Assembly: GCA_934216155.1 (NCBI GenBank)
Contig: CAKQBK010000059.1
Span: 1 to 17,351, forward strand
Reading direction: 5' to 3'
DNA length: 17,351 bases
Origin: an uncultured Dialister sp.
Lineage (GTDB): Bacteria > Bacillota > Negativicutes > Veillonellales > Dialisteraceae
Under the pieces are notes generated by a model. It searched no databases. It was not told the origin of the DNA and worked only from the letters and a program-made list of their open reading frames with translations. The position numbers and the translations under genes are program-made. Positions 1 to 7,787 of the stretch are shown piece by piece; position 1 is the stretch's first letter, and each line of letters starts with the position of its first letter.

Positions 1-58
1 CGGTAGGTTGCTTATAGTCTCTGACCAATTCAGCAGAATAATAACCTTTTCAAAATCC

Positions 59-74
59 CATTACCATGGTAATG
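59..74. repeat. Perfect 16-bp palindrome
   Basis: CATTACCATGGTAATG reads identically on both strands. It lies in a 251-base stretch with no recognised gene. A plus-strand frame is open from base 2 to a stop near 124 (about 40 codons), which could be the tail of a gene outside the window, but I do not recognise the peptide. The palindrome could be an operator for a dimeric regulator or simply a chance symmetry; nothing else in the window supports either reading. Confidence 0.4.
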
Positions 75-153
75 ATTTATATTTTCTTATGCGAATCAAC
101 CACTCTGCTTTCCATGGAAGGTAGAATTGCCCGAAAGGGAATTACATAGGTAA

Positions 154-195
154 TAAAAAGCACATCTTCTTTTACAAGAGGGTGTGCTTTTTGTG
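154..195. terminator. Bidirectional intrinsic terminator
   Basis: AAAAAGCACA and TGTGCTTTTT pair as a 10-bp stem around a roughly 18-base loop, with A and T runs on the outer sides. The structure would work on either strand. On the minus strand it lies about 60 bases after the stop codon of the Rpn-family gene and would end its transcript. On the plus strand it would end any transcript entering from the left. Confidence 0.75.
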
Positions 196-251
196 CGTTT
201 TTTGAATGACTAGTAGATTGGTGACTAAAATATGAAAGATTGAACTTCTCT

Positions 252-1256
252 TTATTGCAAGTGATATTTCTTAAATAATACATTGCGGAAGTCCGGATCA
301 GCAATAGCAGTTTGTAAATCTTGAGATTTTCCTTCTGCCAGAAGGATATTAGCCAATTTTCCAAATAATAATATGCCTTCAGCCTTACCTTCAGCCCTAC
401 CTTCAGCTTTTCCTTTTTCTACGCCTTCGTTTAGAGCGTTTTGTAGCATAGACTCTCTATCCATCCGTGCCATTTCGCGGTTGATGTATTGGCGGCGTTC
501 GGCGGTGTTGTTGAAGAAAATACGTGCGGCTTCCATAGCCTCTTGAATAGCGGCTTCACTCATGGCCAGTTCCTCCTTTCCTTTTTTATCTAGCTGATTA
601 GCGAAGTAGGCTAGCCAGCGTTCCATTTTTGTCATTTGTGAGATGGATTTTTGTTTCGCTTGGTTCGCGTATTTGGGGATTTCTAAAAAATGAAGTTCTA
701 AGTCTTTTGTGAGCTGATGCCCATTGGCTTTGTTATAAATGCCATACATGGCGTGAGGTTCTTCTTGTGGCAGGAAGGCGAAATTGAGTAGGTTGACTGT
801 GATAGCAGGCTTCAAATCGTTATATGTTTTTCCAGCCGGTAGAGACATCAGGTACATTTGGGCCCAATAGAACAGGGTACGGCGATTCATATTTTTCTCG
901 TTGAGAACTTGAACTTCTACATCCACTTGTTCTTGTGTATCTAGGATGCAAGAAACATCCAACCGAGTGAGCTTATCATTGTCATGTTCTGGATTCATTT
1001 CTGTAGAAGCAAAAGTGAGGTCTTTGATGGAATGCCCCAGGCTTGGCTCTAGGACGGCATTGAGAAAATCGATGGTGATCTGTTTTCTTTCCTCTTTGCC
1101 AAAGATGAATTTGAAAAGAACGTCATTCATGGGGTTATAGTTATATTCACTTAGATTGGCAAATAACACATCCGCTGCCATGACAAGCGCCTCTCTTTCT
1201 GTTGAATCCTGGCCCTTCAAAGCCATAAAATAAGAATCCTGCTTTCTTACATTCAT
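252..1256 (-). CDS. Rpn-family PD-(D/E)XK nuclease / putative transposase
   Basis: Protein of up to 334 residues of the Rpn (recombination-promoting nuclease, 'PD-(D/E)XK nuclease family transposase') group. Family members are DNA endonucleases linked to RecA-independent recombination and, more recently, to phage defence. Visible features are the N-terminal block NPMNDVLFKFIFG (residues 41-53), the catalytic core with D100 followed by EVQ at 114-116, and a C-terminal helical tail of KAEG/RAEG repeats typical of the family. The longest start (1256) has no ribosome binding site. The Met at residue 26 (1181-1179) is preceded by GAGAGG at 8-base spacing and is the likelier start, giving about 309 residues. 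It is convergent with nothing and divergent from the BREX operon, so it is probably a separate unit. The length is normal and the frame is intact. Confidence 0.85.
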   Translation of the reverse strand: MNVRKQDSYFMALKGQDSTEREALVMAADVLFANLSEYNYNPMNDVLFKFIFGKEERKQITIDFLNAVLEPSLGHSIKDLTFASTEMNPEHDNDKLTRLDVSCILDTQEQVDVEVQVLNEKNMNRRTLFYWAQMYLMSLPAGKTYNDLKPAITVNLLNFAFLPQEEPHAMYGIYNKANGHQLTKDLELHFLEIPKYANQAKQKSISQMTKMERWLAYFANQLDKKGKEELAMSEAAIQEAMEAARIFFNNTAERRQYINREMARMDRESMLQNALNEGVEKGKAEGRAEGKAEGILLFGKLANILLAEGKSQDLQTAIADPDFRNVLFKKYHLQ

Positions 1257-1385
1257 TGTAAATCATAAAAATGCATAAAGCAAATATATGGTGTCATGTG
1301 AATGATTATGATTTGGAAATTTGAATATTTTATGAAAAAATATAAAATTTTTGAGTGAAGACAAATTGTGACATAGCAATTGGGG

Positions 1386-1438
1386 TATAATGAAATTTGA
1401 AACAAGTGGGGCCATAAAAGGACTGATCGTGTTATAAT
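1386..1438 (+). promoter_or_regulatory. Candidate promoter(s) for the operon
   Basis: The 253-base gap before position 1510 is AT-rich and holds two perfect -10 boxes. TATAAT at 1386-1391 has only a poorly spaced TTGTGA (1366-1371) upstream. TATAAT at 1433-1438 has the extended -10 element TGT just before it (1430-1432), which can compensate for a missing -35 box. Either could drive the genes downstream. No operator or riboswitch was recognised. The assignment rests on motif match only. Confidence 0.4.
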
Positions 1439-1509
1439 AAAAAATAAAATAGGAAAGTATTATATTTTCTGTTGTAATTTTTTCTATATGGTGAACGAAA
1501 GGATTTCTT

Positions 1510-1932
1510 ATGCAAAGAGTTCTTTGGGATATATATGAAGCCGCATTGTTACTAGATACGTGTCTTAAAATTGAGAGAAAACCGTTAAGTAAGGAGTTTT
1601 TCTTGCAAGAACTGTCGAATATGCTTCGTAAAAGAGCTTTGCTTAAAGGTCTGGATATAAATGATGTTTATAGAAATTATAATGGGATGAAACGTCAGTA
1701 TAGCTTGTTTATATAGTGGCTGCTCGTTAATACACTTTTCTAAAAACAACATCTGCTCCCAAATCGGAGCAAAAATTGGCCCATTTTTCGCATTTTGGGC
1801 TTTGATTTCTAGCCAATGAGCACAATATAGTGCTGAGAAGCTGGTTCTGACTATGAGTATAAAGAGATTCTAGTACAAGCATATAAAGAAGCTGGAAGTG
1901 AATATAATAAGGAGGCGGGGAAGGATGAATAA
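1510..1932 (+). pseudogene. Broken WDxYEAALLL-domain gene (fragment paralogous to the next large gene)
   Basis: An open stretch of 68 codons (1510-1716) starts at an ATG with AAAGGA 6 bases upstream. It encodes VLWDIYEAALLLDTCLKIE and continues to YRNYNGMKRQYSLFI before a TAG. The large protein downstream has the same domain near its N-terminus (WDRYEAALLLEAYLQIKE), so the two are paralogous. In the same frame, 1837-1932 reads EAGSDYEYKEILVQAYKEAG and ends at TAA, which resembles the end of that domain (YQLILRHAQREAG in the downstream protein). Between the halves lies non-coding, hairpin-rich DNA with several stops. I read this as one small gene, now interrupted. Its stop (1930-1932) overlaps the ATG at 1925, so the intact ancestor was probably translationally coupled to the next gene. 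The first 68 codons may still be translated as a mini-protein. Function unknown. Confidence 0.55.
1711..1832. mobile_element. Possible MITE-like insertion, ~100 bp, with 8-bp direct repeats
   Basis: The 8-base sequence ATATAGTG occurs at 1711-1718 and again at 1825-1832, as a target-site duplication would. Just inside are imperfect inverted ends, TGCTCGTT (1721-1728) and AATGAGCA (1815-1822), which pair with one mismatch. The interior holds two hairpins: GCTCC/GGAGC around CAAATC, and GCCCA/TGGGC around a 12-base loop. It sits precisely where the small paralogous gene is broken. No transposase is encoded. Removing one direct repeat plus the insert (114 bases) does not clear all stop codons, so further decay or a different history is needed. 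This is a hypothesis from pattern only. Confidence 0.35.
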
Positions 1933-2035
1933 GAGACGGATGAAACAAATTGCGCATTTGAAAAATCGAGTTCTCTCTTTCTTTTCGAATGCGCCTAGTC
2001 AGGAATTGACAACCGAAAAAAATCGGGGGGGGTAA
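1925..2035 (+). other. Leader ORF, the probable true N-terminus of the large multidomain gene, cut off by the G8 tract
   Basis: ATG at 1925 follows a near-perfect AAGGAGG (1909-1915) at 9-base spacing, the best ribosome binding site at this locus. It encodes MNKRRMKQIAHLKNRVLSFF and continues to residue 36, where TAA (2033-2035) follows the poly-G run at once. The downstream large frame is open from 2010 but has no ATG or GTG until 2166. Deleting one G makes the leader read NRGGKPLVSPVIDS and continue into the large frame without a stop, giving a protein of about 1168 residues. The leader therefore looks like the missing N-terminus of the next gene and not an independent peptide. A sequencing error in the G run would produce the same picture. 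Confidence 0.65.
2025..2032 (+). repeat. Poly-G tract (G8), candidate phase-variation switch
   Basis: Eight consecutive G lie 100 bases after the ATG at 1925. With 8 G the leader stops at 2035. With 9 G it would meet TAG at about 2041. With 7 or 10 G it fuses to the large frame. Slipped-strand mispairing at G tracts is an established ON/OFF mechanism, and phase-variable G tracts are known in methyltransferase genes of Pgl/BREX-type systems. The state shown here is OFF. Confidence 0.7.
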
Positions 2036-2099
2036 ACCTTTAGTTTCCCCTGTTATAGATAGCCCTTCTGCGGAAGAAGAAACTTCCAAGGAAGGGCTT

Positions 2100-5000
2100 T
2101 TGGCGTGCCCGAAAATCGAACAAAGTGAAAATATAGCGCAGGGAAAAGTGAAAGAAGCGGTCGAAATGACTAGGGAAGAGGTAGCCGAGGAAGCGGTTCA
2201 AGTAGAAGTAGCGGATGAGGAAAAGGCTGTGGAGCGTCCTTGGGATCGGTATGAAGCGGCTCTTTTGCTGGAGGCCTATTTGCAAATCAAGGAGCAACCG
2301 GAAGGGGAAACTTCAATTTTATTGCAGTTGGCCGAAGTTTTGAAAAAAAGAGCTATGGAATTGAAAAAGCCTTTAGATGTTCATTTCCTATCCATAGAAG
2401 GATTACAGCAACAGAAAGAGTGGATGGCTTCTTGCTTTTGGGGGCGACGGAAGGGATTGGAAGGTCCGATTCCGAAGTCATTTCGCGAAGTGAGTGGTAT
2501 TTATAAGAAAGATGTATCTTGGTATCAGTTGATTTTACGCCATGCTCAAAGAGAGGCCGGTACGGCTATCACTCCTATTCAAAAGAAAAAAACAACTATC
2601 ACGGTGATTGATGGAACTCGTATAGATAGAAAGCCCAATGCTAGTTCTCCATCAATAGAGGTAAATCACCACGATACAGTCAAAGTTGTTGTGGGGGGCA
2701 TAGAAAGTAAAGAGAAAGAATCTGATAACAGGGCTCTTGTACCACCAGAAGAGAACAAGCCACCTGTTTCTAATCCGATGCAAATTGATAACAACGGAGC
2801 TGATAAGGCGGAAGAAACAGATGGGACAACGGGTTATCAACGGGAGAAAAGAACAGATACAGTAAAGGAATCTGCGGAATCATATCGATCGTCTACAGGA
2901 AATCAGGCATCGTCTTCTATAGAGACAGCAAAAGAAAAACAAGAGCAGATGACCAATCAAAGGATTGCTGAGTTTGACTTAACCCGTGATCGAGACTATA
3001 GCCGGTATATTCCCTGTGGCTTTTTCTATAGTACCAAAGGAGTTCGAAATACAGAAGACTACATATCGGTCAAAGATTGGGAAGATTTTTATATCACTTG
3101 TTTGAAGTACTTATTTAAGAATCATCTTCAAGCATTTCAAGTTCTTCGATCTTTTTCTGTATATAGCGATGATAAATATATCGTGGCACCGGCCTATCAA
3201 GATGCATTGCGAAAGCCGTTCATCTTAGCTGATGGATATTGTATAGAACTGGATTTGATGCCCAATGAAATGATGCGTCATATCAAGCAGATTCTGTTTA
3301 AATGTCATATTTTGCTTTCCGATTTTACATTTGCTTTTGTGAAAAAAGAAGAAACGAAGGAGCAGGAATGTGAATCAACTGAACCAGTTCCTGGTAAAAT
3401 GGAGCCCACTGAGAGTGTTAGTGAATTACCTATAAAGCCGACAGAAACAGAGGAAAACAAAGATAATCTATTATCTGGTTCAACTACTTGTGATTTATCA
3501 GTACCTAGAAATTTCAATGCAGCGCAACCCCTTGCTTTTTCTTATTTCGAAGAAAAGGAGAACATTTCCGATTGGGTGGGATTGTATACACGGTGCTGTC
3601 GTATTTTATATGATGATTACCCTAAGGTTTTTAAAGAAGTTGCATCTAACCCATCGCTGTTCAAAGATAAGGTGTATCTAAGTGATAACTTTTCTTTACA
3701 TCGGCTCAAGCATCCCACTTGGCTGGCTAAAGGGATATATTTAGAGTTGGATGTCAAGCCTAATGAAATGATGGATTTTCTACGGCAAATGCTTGTCAAA
3801 TGCCAGGTGGATTTTGAAAATTTAGTATTCTATTTTTCTGAATTGCCAGAAGAAATAAAAGCAACCCATTCTATACCATCTGATACTACGGCTCAAGTGA
3901 AACTAGAAACTCATCCAGACATAGATACACCTTGTGAAGCAGATGTTGCGGAAACGAACGAGAATGATTCTTCAGAAGACGGGGAAGCGGTGACTTTTGC
4001 CAAACAAGTGATGGAAGTGCTGAAAGAAGAATTTCCTGATGGGATGCGGCAGAATGGGATTCATGCCAAACGTTTCAAAGCTCGTTTTATAGAAAAGTTT
4101 GGAAGAACATTGGATGCGGGCAATCAGGAGCTATTGGATGAAATCAAAAGTATTGGTTCTCTTCGGAGTGATGGACGTATATACGCCAAAGAAGAGGGGA
4201 TTCAGCAGGATATCTTAGACACTATAGCCAAGAACATAGACACTCTTTTATCTGGAGATGCGACGGCGGTGTACTGGGAGTGTTTATTTGAAAAGTATAA
4301 CAAAGAATTGGCCGAACAGTCGATTTTCGATATAGATCTCATGAAGGGAGAGCTATTGAAACGATTGAGAGGAAAGTCATATCGATATATCCGTGAGGGG
4401 GCTATCAGTGTATGGGGAAAGCCTGCTGTGCATGGACAAGAATTGATGACTGCATTGCAGGAATCACCGTATCCAGTCAGTGTAGAAACAATGCATGAAA
4501 CTTTCTGGTACTGGCCGATAGCAGAAATTAAAAAGGTACTGAGAAATGAAGAAAATGTTGTGAATACTGGCGGAGGCAGCTATTTCTATATGCCGAATAT
4601 TCCTTTATCGGTAGAGGAAAAGAAAGTGCTTCACCAGGCTTTGCTGACAGAAGTGAGTCAAAACGAATTTATCACTGGGAAAGAACTACATGAATTGTTG
4701 GAAACACATTGTCCTAGCTTTTTGCAAGATGCTCAATTTTTGAATGATGCTGCTCTTCGGAAAGTGATGGGATATCTATTTCCTATTACTATTGATGTCA
4801 ATGGTGCGGTGCTGGTAGAAAAGGGAAGTACCATGACCATGAATGAGATTTTTCATACTTTTTGCCAACGCTATAAAGAACTTTCTTCGTCTCAAATCAG
4901 AGAATTTGCCCAGCAAATAGGAAAAACTGGGAATTATTGGAATGATGTGATGGAGGATATGGTTCGTGTATCTCCCTCTCAATGGATGCGTCGGGACCAG

Positions 5001-5432
5001 GTCTATTTCCCGAAACGAGGAGAGATGGCCAAAGTACTCAGTGAATGTCTAGGAAAGCGAAAAGTGATTCCATTGAGTGATATCACGCTATTTTTTGGAT
5101 TTCCTCCCATGAATGTGAAGTGGAATCTCTATGTGCTGGAAAGTTATCTGTTTGGGGTAGATATGTTTCCTTTCCAATTGGTACAAACCAGTAGTGGTGT
5201 GGCCGAAAGTGGTGTTTATGGCGTCATGGTTAAACGAGGCTGCGGTTTGGATACCTACGATGATGCATTGGTAGAATTGTTATCTCAAGATATCCATTGG
5301 CAGACAGAAAGAGAAGCGTTGGATTTTATTGTATCCCATAAGATTCAGGCCACACGGCGAGTGTCTATGATGGAACATATCATGAGAAGGGCCAAGGCAC
5401 GAAGAAAAGAACGGGAAGCCTTGGAAGAATAA
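2100..5432 (+). CDS. Large multidomain protein at the head of the type 4 BREX operon (unknown function)
   Basis: This intact frame has 1110 codons from TTG 2100, which has AAGGAAGG (2088-2095) 4 bases upstream. The genuine start is probably ATG 1925, joined through the G8 tract. Residue numbers here count from 2100. A WDRYEAALLL domain spans about 48-154 and is shared with the broken gene upstream. A polar linker follows. Two tandem copies of one ~120-residue domain lie at about 292-414 and 464-580, shown by GYCIELDLMPNEMMRHIKQI versus GIYLELDVKPNEMMDFLRQM. A second acidic linker is followed by a ~480-residue C-terminal region (631-1110), mostly helical with winged-helix-like stretches, ending in a basic tail (RRAKARRKE). 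No nuclease, methyltransferase or ATPase motif was seen. Its stop lies 9 bases before brxP, so the two are co-expressed. A DNA-binding, target-sensing or regulatory role is inference from architecture only. Confidence 0.8.
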   Translation: MACPKIEQSENIAQGKVKEAVEMTREEVAEEAVQVEVADEEKAVERPWDRYEAALLLEAYLQIKEQPEGETSILLQLAEVLKKRAMELKKPLDVHFLSIEGLQQQKEWMASCFWGRRKGLEGPIPKSFREVSGIYKKDVSWYQLILRHAQREAGTAITPIQKKKTTITVIDGTRIDRKPNASSPSIEVNHHDTVKVVVGGIESKEKESDNRALVPPEENKPPVSNPMQIDNNGADKAEETDGTTGYQREKRTDTVKESAESYRSSTGNQASSSIETAKEKQEQMTNQRIAEFDLTRDRDYSRYIPCGFFYSTKGVRNTEDYISVKDWEDFYITCLKYLFKNHLQAFQVLRSFSVYSDDKYIVAPAYQDALRKPFILADGYCIELDLMPNEMMRHIKQILFKCHILLSDFTFAFVKKEETKEQECESTEPVPGKMEPTESVSELPIKPTETEENKDNLLSGSTTCDLSVPRNFNAAQPLAFSYFEEKENISDWVGLYTRCCRILYDDYPKVFKEVASNPSLFKDKVYLSDNFSLHRLKHPTWLAKGIYLELDVKPNEMMDFLRQMLVKCQVDFENLVFYFSELPEEIKATHSIPSDTTAQVKLETHPDIDTPCEADVAETNENDSSEDGEAVTFAKQVMEVLKEEFPDGMRQNGIHAKRFKARFIEKFGRTLDAGNQELLDEIKSIGSLRSDGRIYAKEEGIQQDILDTIAKNIDTLLSGDATAVYWECLFEKYNKELAEQSIFDIDLMKGELLKRLRGKSYRYIREGAISVWGKPAVHGQELMTALQESPYPVSVETMHETFWYWPIAEIKKVLRNEENVVNTGGGSYFYMPNIPLSVEEKKVLHQALLTEVSQNEFITGKELHELLETHCPSFLQDAQFLNDAALRKVMGYLFPITIDVNGAVLVEKGSTMTMNEIFHTFCQRYKELSSSQIREFAQQIGKTGNYWNDVMEDMVRVSPSQWMRRDQVYFPKRGEMAKVLSECLGKRKVIPLSDITLFFGFPPMNVKWNLYVLESYLFGVDMFPFQLVQTSSGVAESGVYGVMVKRGCGLDTYDDALVELLSQDIHWQTEREALDFIVSHKIQATRRVSMMEHIMRRAKARRKEREALEE

Positions 5433-5441
5433 GGAGAGCCT

Positions 5442-7775
5442 ATGTATAAATACACATGGGATGTGGAGACCGGTGGACTGCTATTGCTTCCTGAGCAATC
5501 CAAGTTCAGTAAGGAACCTCGTCCTGTTTATTATAAAGAATTGGATATTCTAGGATTTGACAAATACTGGAAGTATCCCAAAGATGATCACGCGCCGTTA
5601 CTATGGGCGGAGTCCAGCAATTATATCTATAAGGGGCGGACCATCGCGCGGGTCACTGGTGGGGCTCTGTATACACCGCCAGGACTGGTTATCATAGAAA
5701 AAGATCCAGAACCAGAAGGAAAGGCATTGGAGTTTGTGGATATCCCTGCGATGTGCCAAAAAAACCGGGACATCATGGAAACGCTGGTCCAAGAAACGGT
5801 GCAGCAAGTGTATAACACCTATGAAGCATATAAGAAAAAGATTGACATTTTCTACGTGGCTTTCAGTGGGGGCAAAGACAGTGTGGTAGCACTGGATTTG
5901 GTACAACGGGCGCTACCCCATGAAGCGTTCAAAGTGGTGTTTGGCGATACAGATATGGAATTTCCTACGACGAGAGCATTGGTGGAAAAAGTAAGAGTAT
6001 ATTGCAAGGAAAATGATATGACTTTCATTCATGCCAAATCGGAAGTTCCTGCTTTGGAATTTTGGAAAGTTTTTGGACCACCATCTCGTCGAATTCGATG
6101 GTGCTGTACAGTTCATAAAACGGCACCTGTTATTAATACCCTGTGTAAAATGTATGGATTTACTCATTTGCATGCCATGATGACAACTGGTGTACGAGGA
6201 GATGAAAGCTTTTCACGATCGAATTATGACATGATTAGTATGGGAAAGAAGTTAGAAGGGCAATATAGCTTTCATCCTATTTTGGAGTGGTCTTCTGCCG
6301 AAGTCTTTCTTCATATCTATGCCAATCATTTGCTGCTAAATGACGCTTATAAATTGGGCTTTAGTCGCGTAGGATGCATCATCTGTCCCAATTCTTCTGA
6401 ACGACATGAATATATGAAAAAAGTCAGCTTTCCTGATTTAGTTAAGTCGTATACAGATATCATTGCAGATACGAGTGGAAAAGATTTATCAGGGGAAAAC
6501 AGAAAACGGTTCTTTGACATTGGTGCATGGAAGACTAGATTCAGTGGACGTGAATTAAAATTTACTGAAGAGGAACGATTTTTGTTTGAAGAGAAACCTG
6601 GCAAGCTAGTTTTCACTGTTAAAACGTTGAACTCTGATTGGAAGCAATGGTATAAGACTATCGGAGAAATGGTAGAAAATGGGAATAAGTACTCATTGGA
6701 ATACAAAAAGGTTTGGAGAGAATGTGAGCTTGTATCAGGGCCTAAAAAGCAATTTATTATTACGAATGAAAAACGCGATAAAAATACAATAGAGTTTGTG
6801 AGTCTTTTCAAAGCTATTTTGGCAAAAATGGAATATTGTGTGCAGTGTCAAACTTGTCCAGCAGAATGTCCAAATCGAAATATAGAGATGAAAGATGGAC
6901 AACTCACCATAGGAGATAACTGTAGTCGTTGTCATGCTTGTTTAAAAGTGTTAGATGGATGCTTATATTATCATTCAATTAGGGGGAGCAAGGATATGAA
7001 AACAGTCAAAGGGATTAATCGCTATTATTCTGTAGGCGTACCAATGGAATGGGTTAAAAATTATGTGAAAGATCAGTCCTATGAACCGGGAAACAAAAAG
7101 ACTGATGCCATGCACACATTTTTGCGTGATGCTCAAATGACAGAGAAGAGAAAGCTGACTGATTTTGGTAAATTTATGCTATCTCATGATTTTAATCAGG
7201 ATCAAACATGGGCTATTTTGCTTTGTAATTTAGTGTATACACCAGCTTTTAATTGGTATGTTACCAATATTCCTTTTGATACGGATTATACTAGTGATAT
7301 GGCAACTCTTGATTTGGCAGAAGCCACGAAGCATGCCATTGGTGAGTTTTGGAATGCCTTCAAAGTTATTTTGGATAGTAATACCTGTTTGCAATCTATT
7401 GGATTTGGTATACCGGAAATTGAAAGCAAAACAACCAGAACTGGGGACGTAAAGAAGAAAATGCTTTCTGTGCACCGTAAATCTTGGGACAATCCAGATT
7501 TGGTGGTTCTACTCTACAGTTTGTACAAGTTTGCAGAAGCCTGCGGGGGATATTATCAGTTTTCTTTGGAAACGCTGCTGGATGATTCCATCGAACGGGA
7601 TGGGGTCAGCCCGACTCGTATTTTTGGCTTAGACAGAGATACCATGAAGCGTCTTTTGAATGGTCTTTCCAGTCAGTATCCGGATTTCATTTCTGCTTCC
7701 TTTACGTTGGACCTGGATAATATCACGCTCCATAGTGATAAAACAGCGGAAGATGTATTGCAATTGTTGGTGTGA
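5442..7775 (+). CDS. brxP: BrxP: DndC/PAPS-reductase-like sulfurtransferase with double 4Fe-4S ferredoxin domain
   Basis: 777-residue adenylating sulfurtransferase of the PAPS-reductase/DndC group, the signature gene of type 4 BREX. The N-terminal ~110 residues are an accessory domain. The PP-loop SGGKDS is at 142-147, with VVFGDTDMEFP at 165-175 for nucleotide binding. Cysteines C221/C222 (WCC) and C312/C315 (CIIC) match the DndC-type cluster ligands. A bacterial ferredoxin-like segment follows: C466-x2-C469-x2-C472-x3-C476 and C494-x2-C497-x2-C500-x6-C507, enough for two further 4Fe-4S clusters. The C-terminal ~200 residues (from about 570) resemble DUF4007, often found with sulfur-modification systems; this call is tentative. 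TAAGGAG overlaps the preceding stop and serves as the ribosome binding site. Predicted role: activate DNA with ATP and insert sulfur into the backbone, using sulfur from the desulfurase at the operon's end. The DNA target is inferred, not shown. Confidence 0.9.
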   Translation: MYKYTWDVETGGLLLLPEQSKFSKEPRPVYYKELDILGFDKYWKYPKDDHAPLLWAESSNYIYKGRTIARVTGGALYTPPGLVIIEKDPEPEGKALEFVDIPAMCQKNRDIMETLVQETVQQVYNTYEAYKKKIDIFYVAFSGGKDSVVALDLVQRALPHEAFKVVFGDTDMEFPTTRALVEKVRVYCKENDMTFIHAKSEVPALEFWKVFGPPSRRIRWCCTVHKTAPVINTLCKMYGFTHLHAMMTTGVRGDESFSRSNYDMISMGKKLEGQYSFHPILEWSSAEVFLHIYANHLLLNDAYKLGFSRVGCIICPNSSERHEYMKKVSFPDLVKSYTDIIADTSGKDLSGENRKRFFDIGAWKTRFSGRELKFTEEERFLFEEKPGKLVFTVKTLNSDWKQWYKTIGEMVENGNKYSLEYKKVWRECELVSGPKKQFIITNEKRDKNTIEFVSLFKAILAKMEYCVQCQTCPAECPNRNIEMKDGQLTIGDNCSRCHACLKVLDGCLYYHSIRGSKDMKTVKGINRYYSVGVPMEWVKNYVKDQSYEPGNKKTDAMHTFLRDAQMTEKRKLTDFGKFMLSHDFNQDQTWAILLCNLVYTPAFNWYVTNIPFDTDYTSDMATLDLAEATKHAIGEFWNAFKVILDSNTCLQSIGFGIPEIESKTTRTGDVKKKMLSVHRKSWDNPDLVVLLYSLYKFAEACGGYYQFSLETLLDDSIERDGVSPTRIFGLDRDTMKRLLNGLSSQYPDFISASFTLDLDNITLHSDKTAEDVLQLLV

Positions 7776-7787
7776 GGAGAATGAGCT

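Noticed and set aside
1745..1835. Attenuator or intrinsic terminator between the paralogous fragment and the large gene
   Set aside because: The hairpins have short stems with loops of 6 to 12 bases and none is followed by a clear T run on the plus strand, so a terminator is not supported.
2100..2102. TTG at 2100 as the real start of the large protein
   Set aside because: It has a partial ribosome binding site (AAGGAAGG) at short spacing and cannot be excluded. The ATG at 1925 has a much better site, and the frame is open through the G tract with sensible linker sequence. I kept 2100 only as the boundary of the intact frame.
6347..6811. 154-codon minus-strand open frame inside brxP
   Set aside because: It is a shadow of the DndC-like coding sequence, with no motif and a composition typical of antisense frames.
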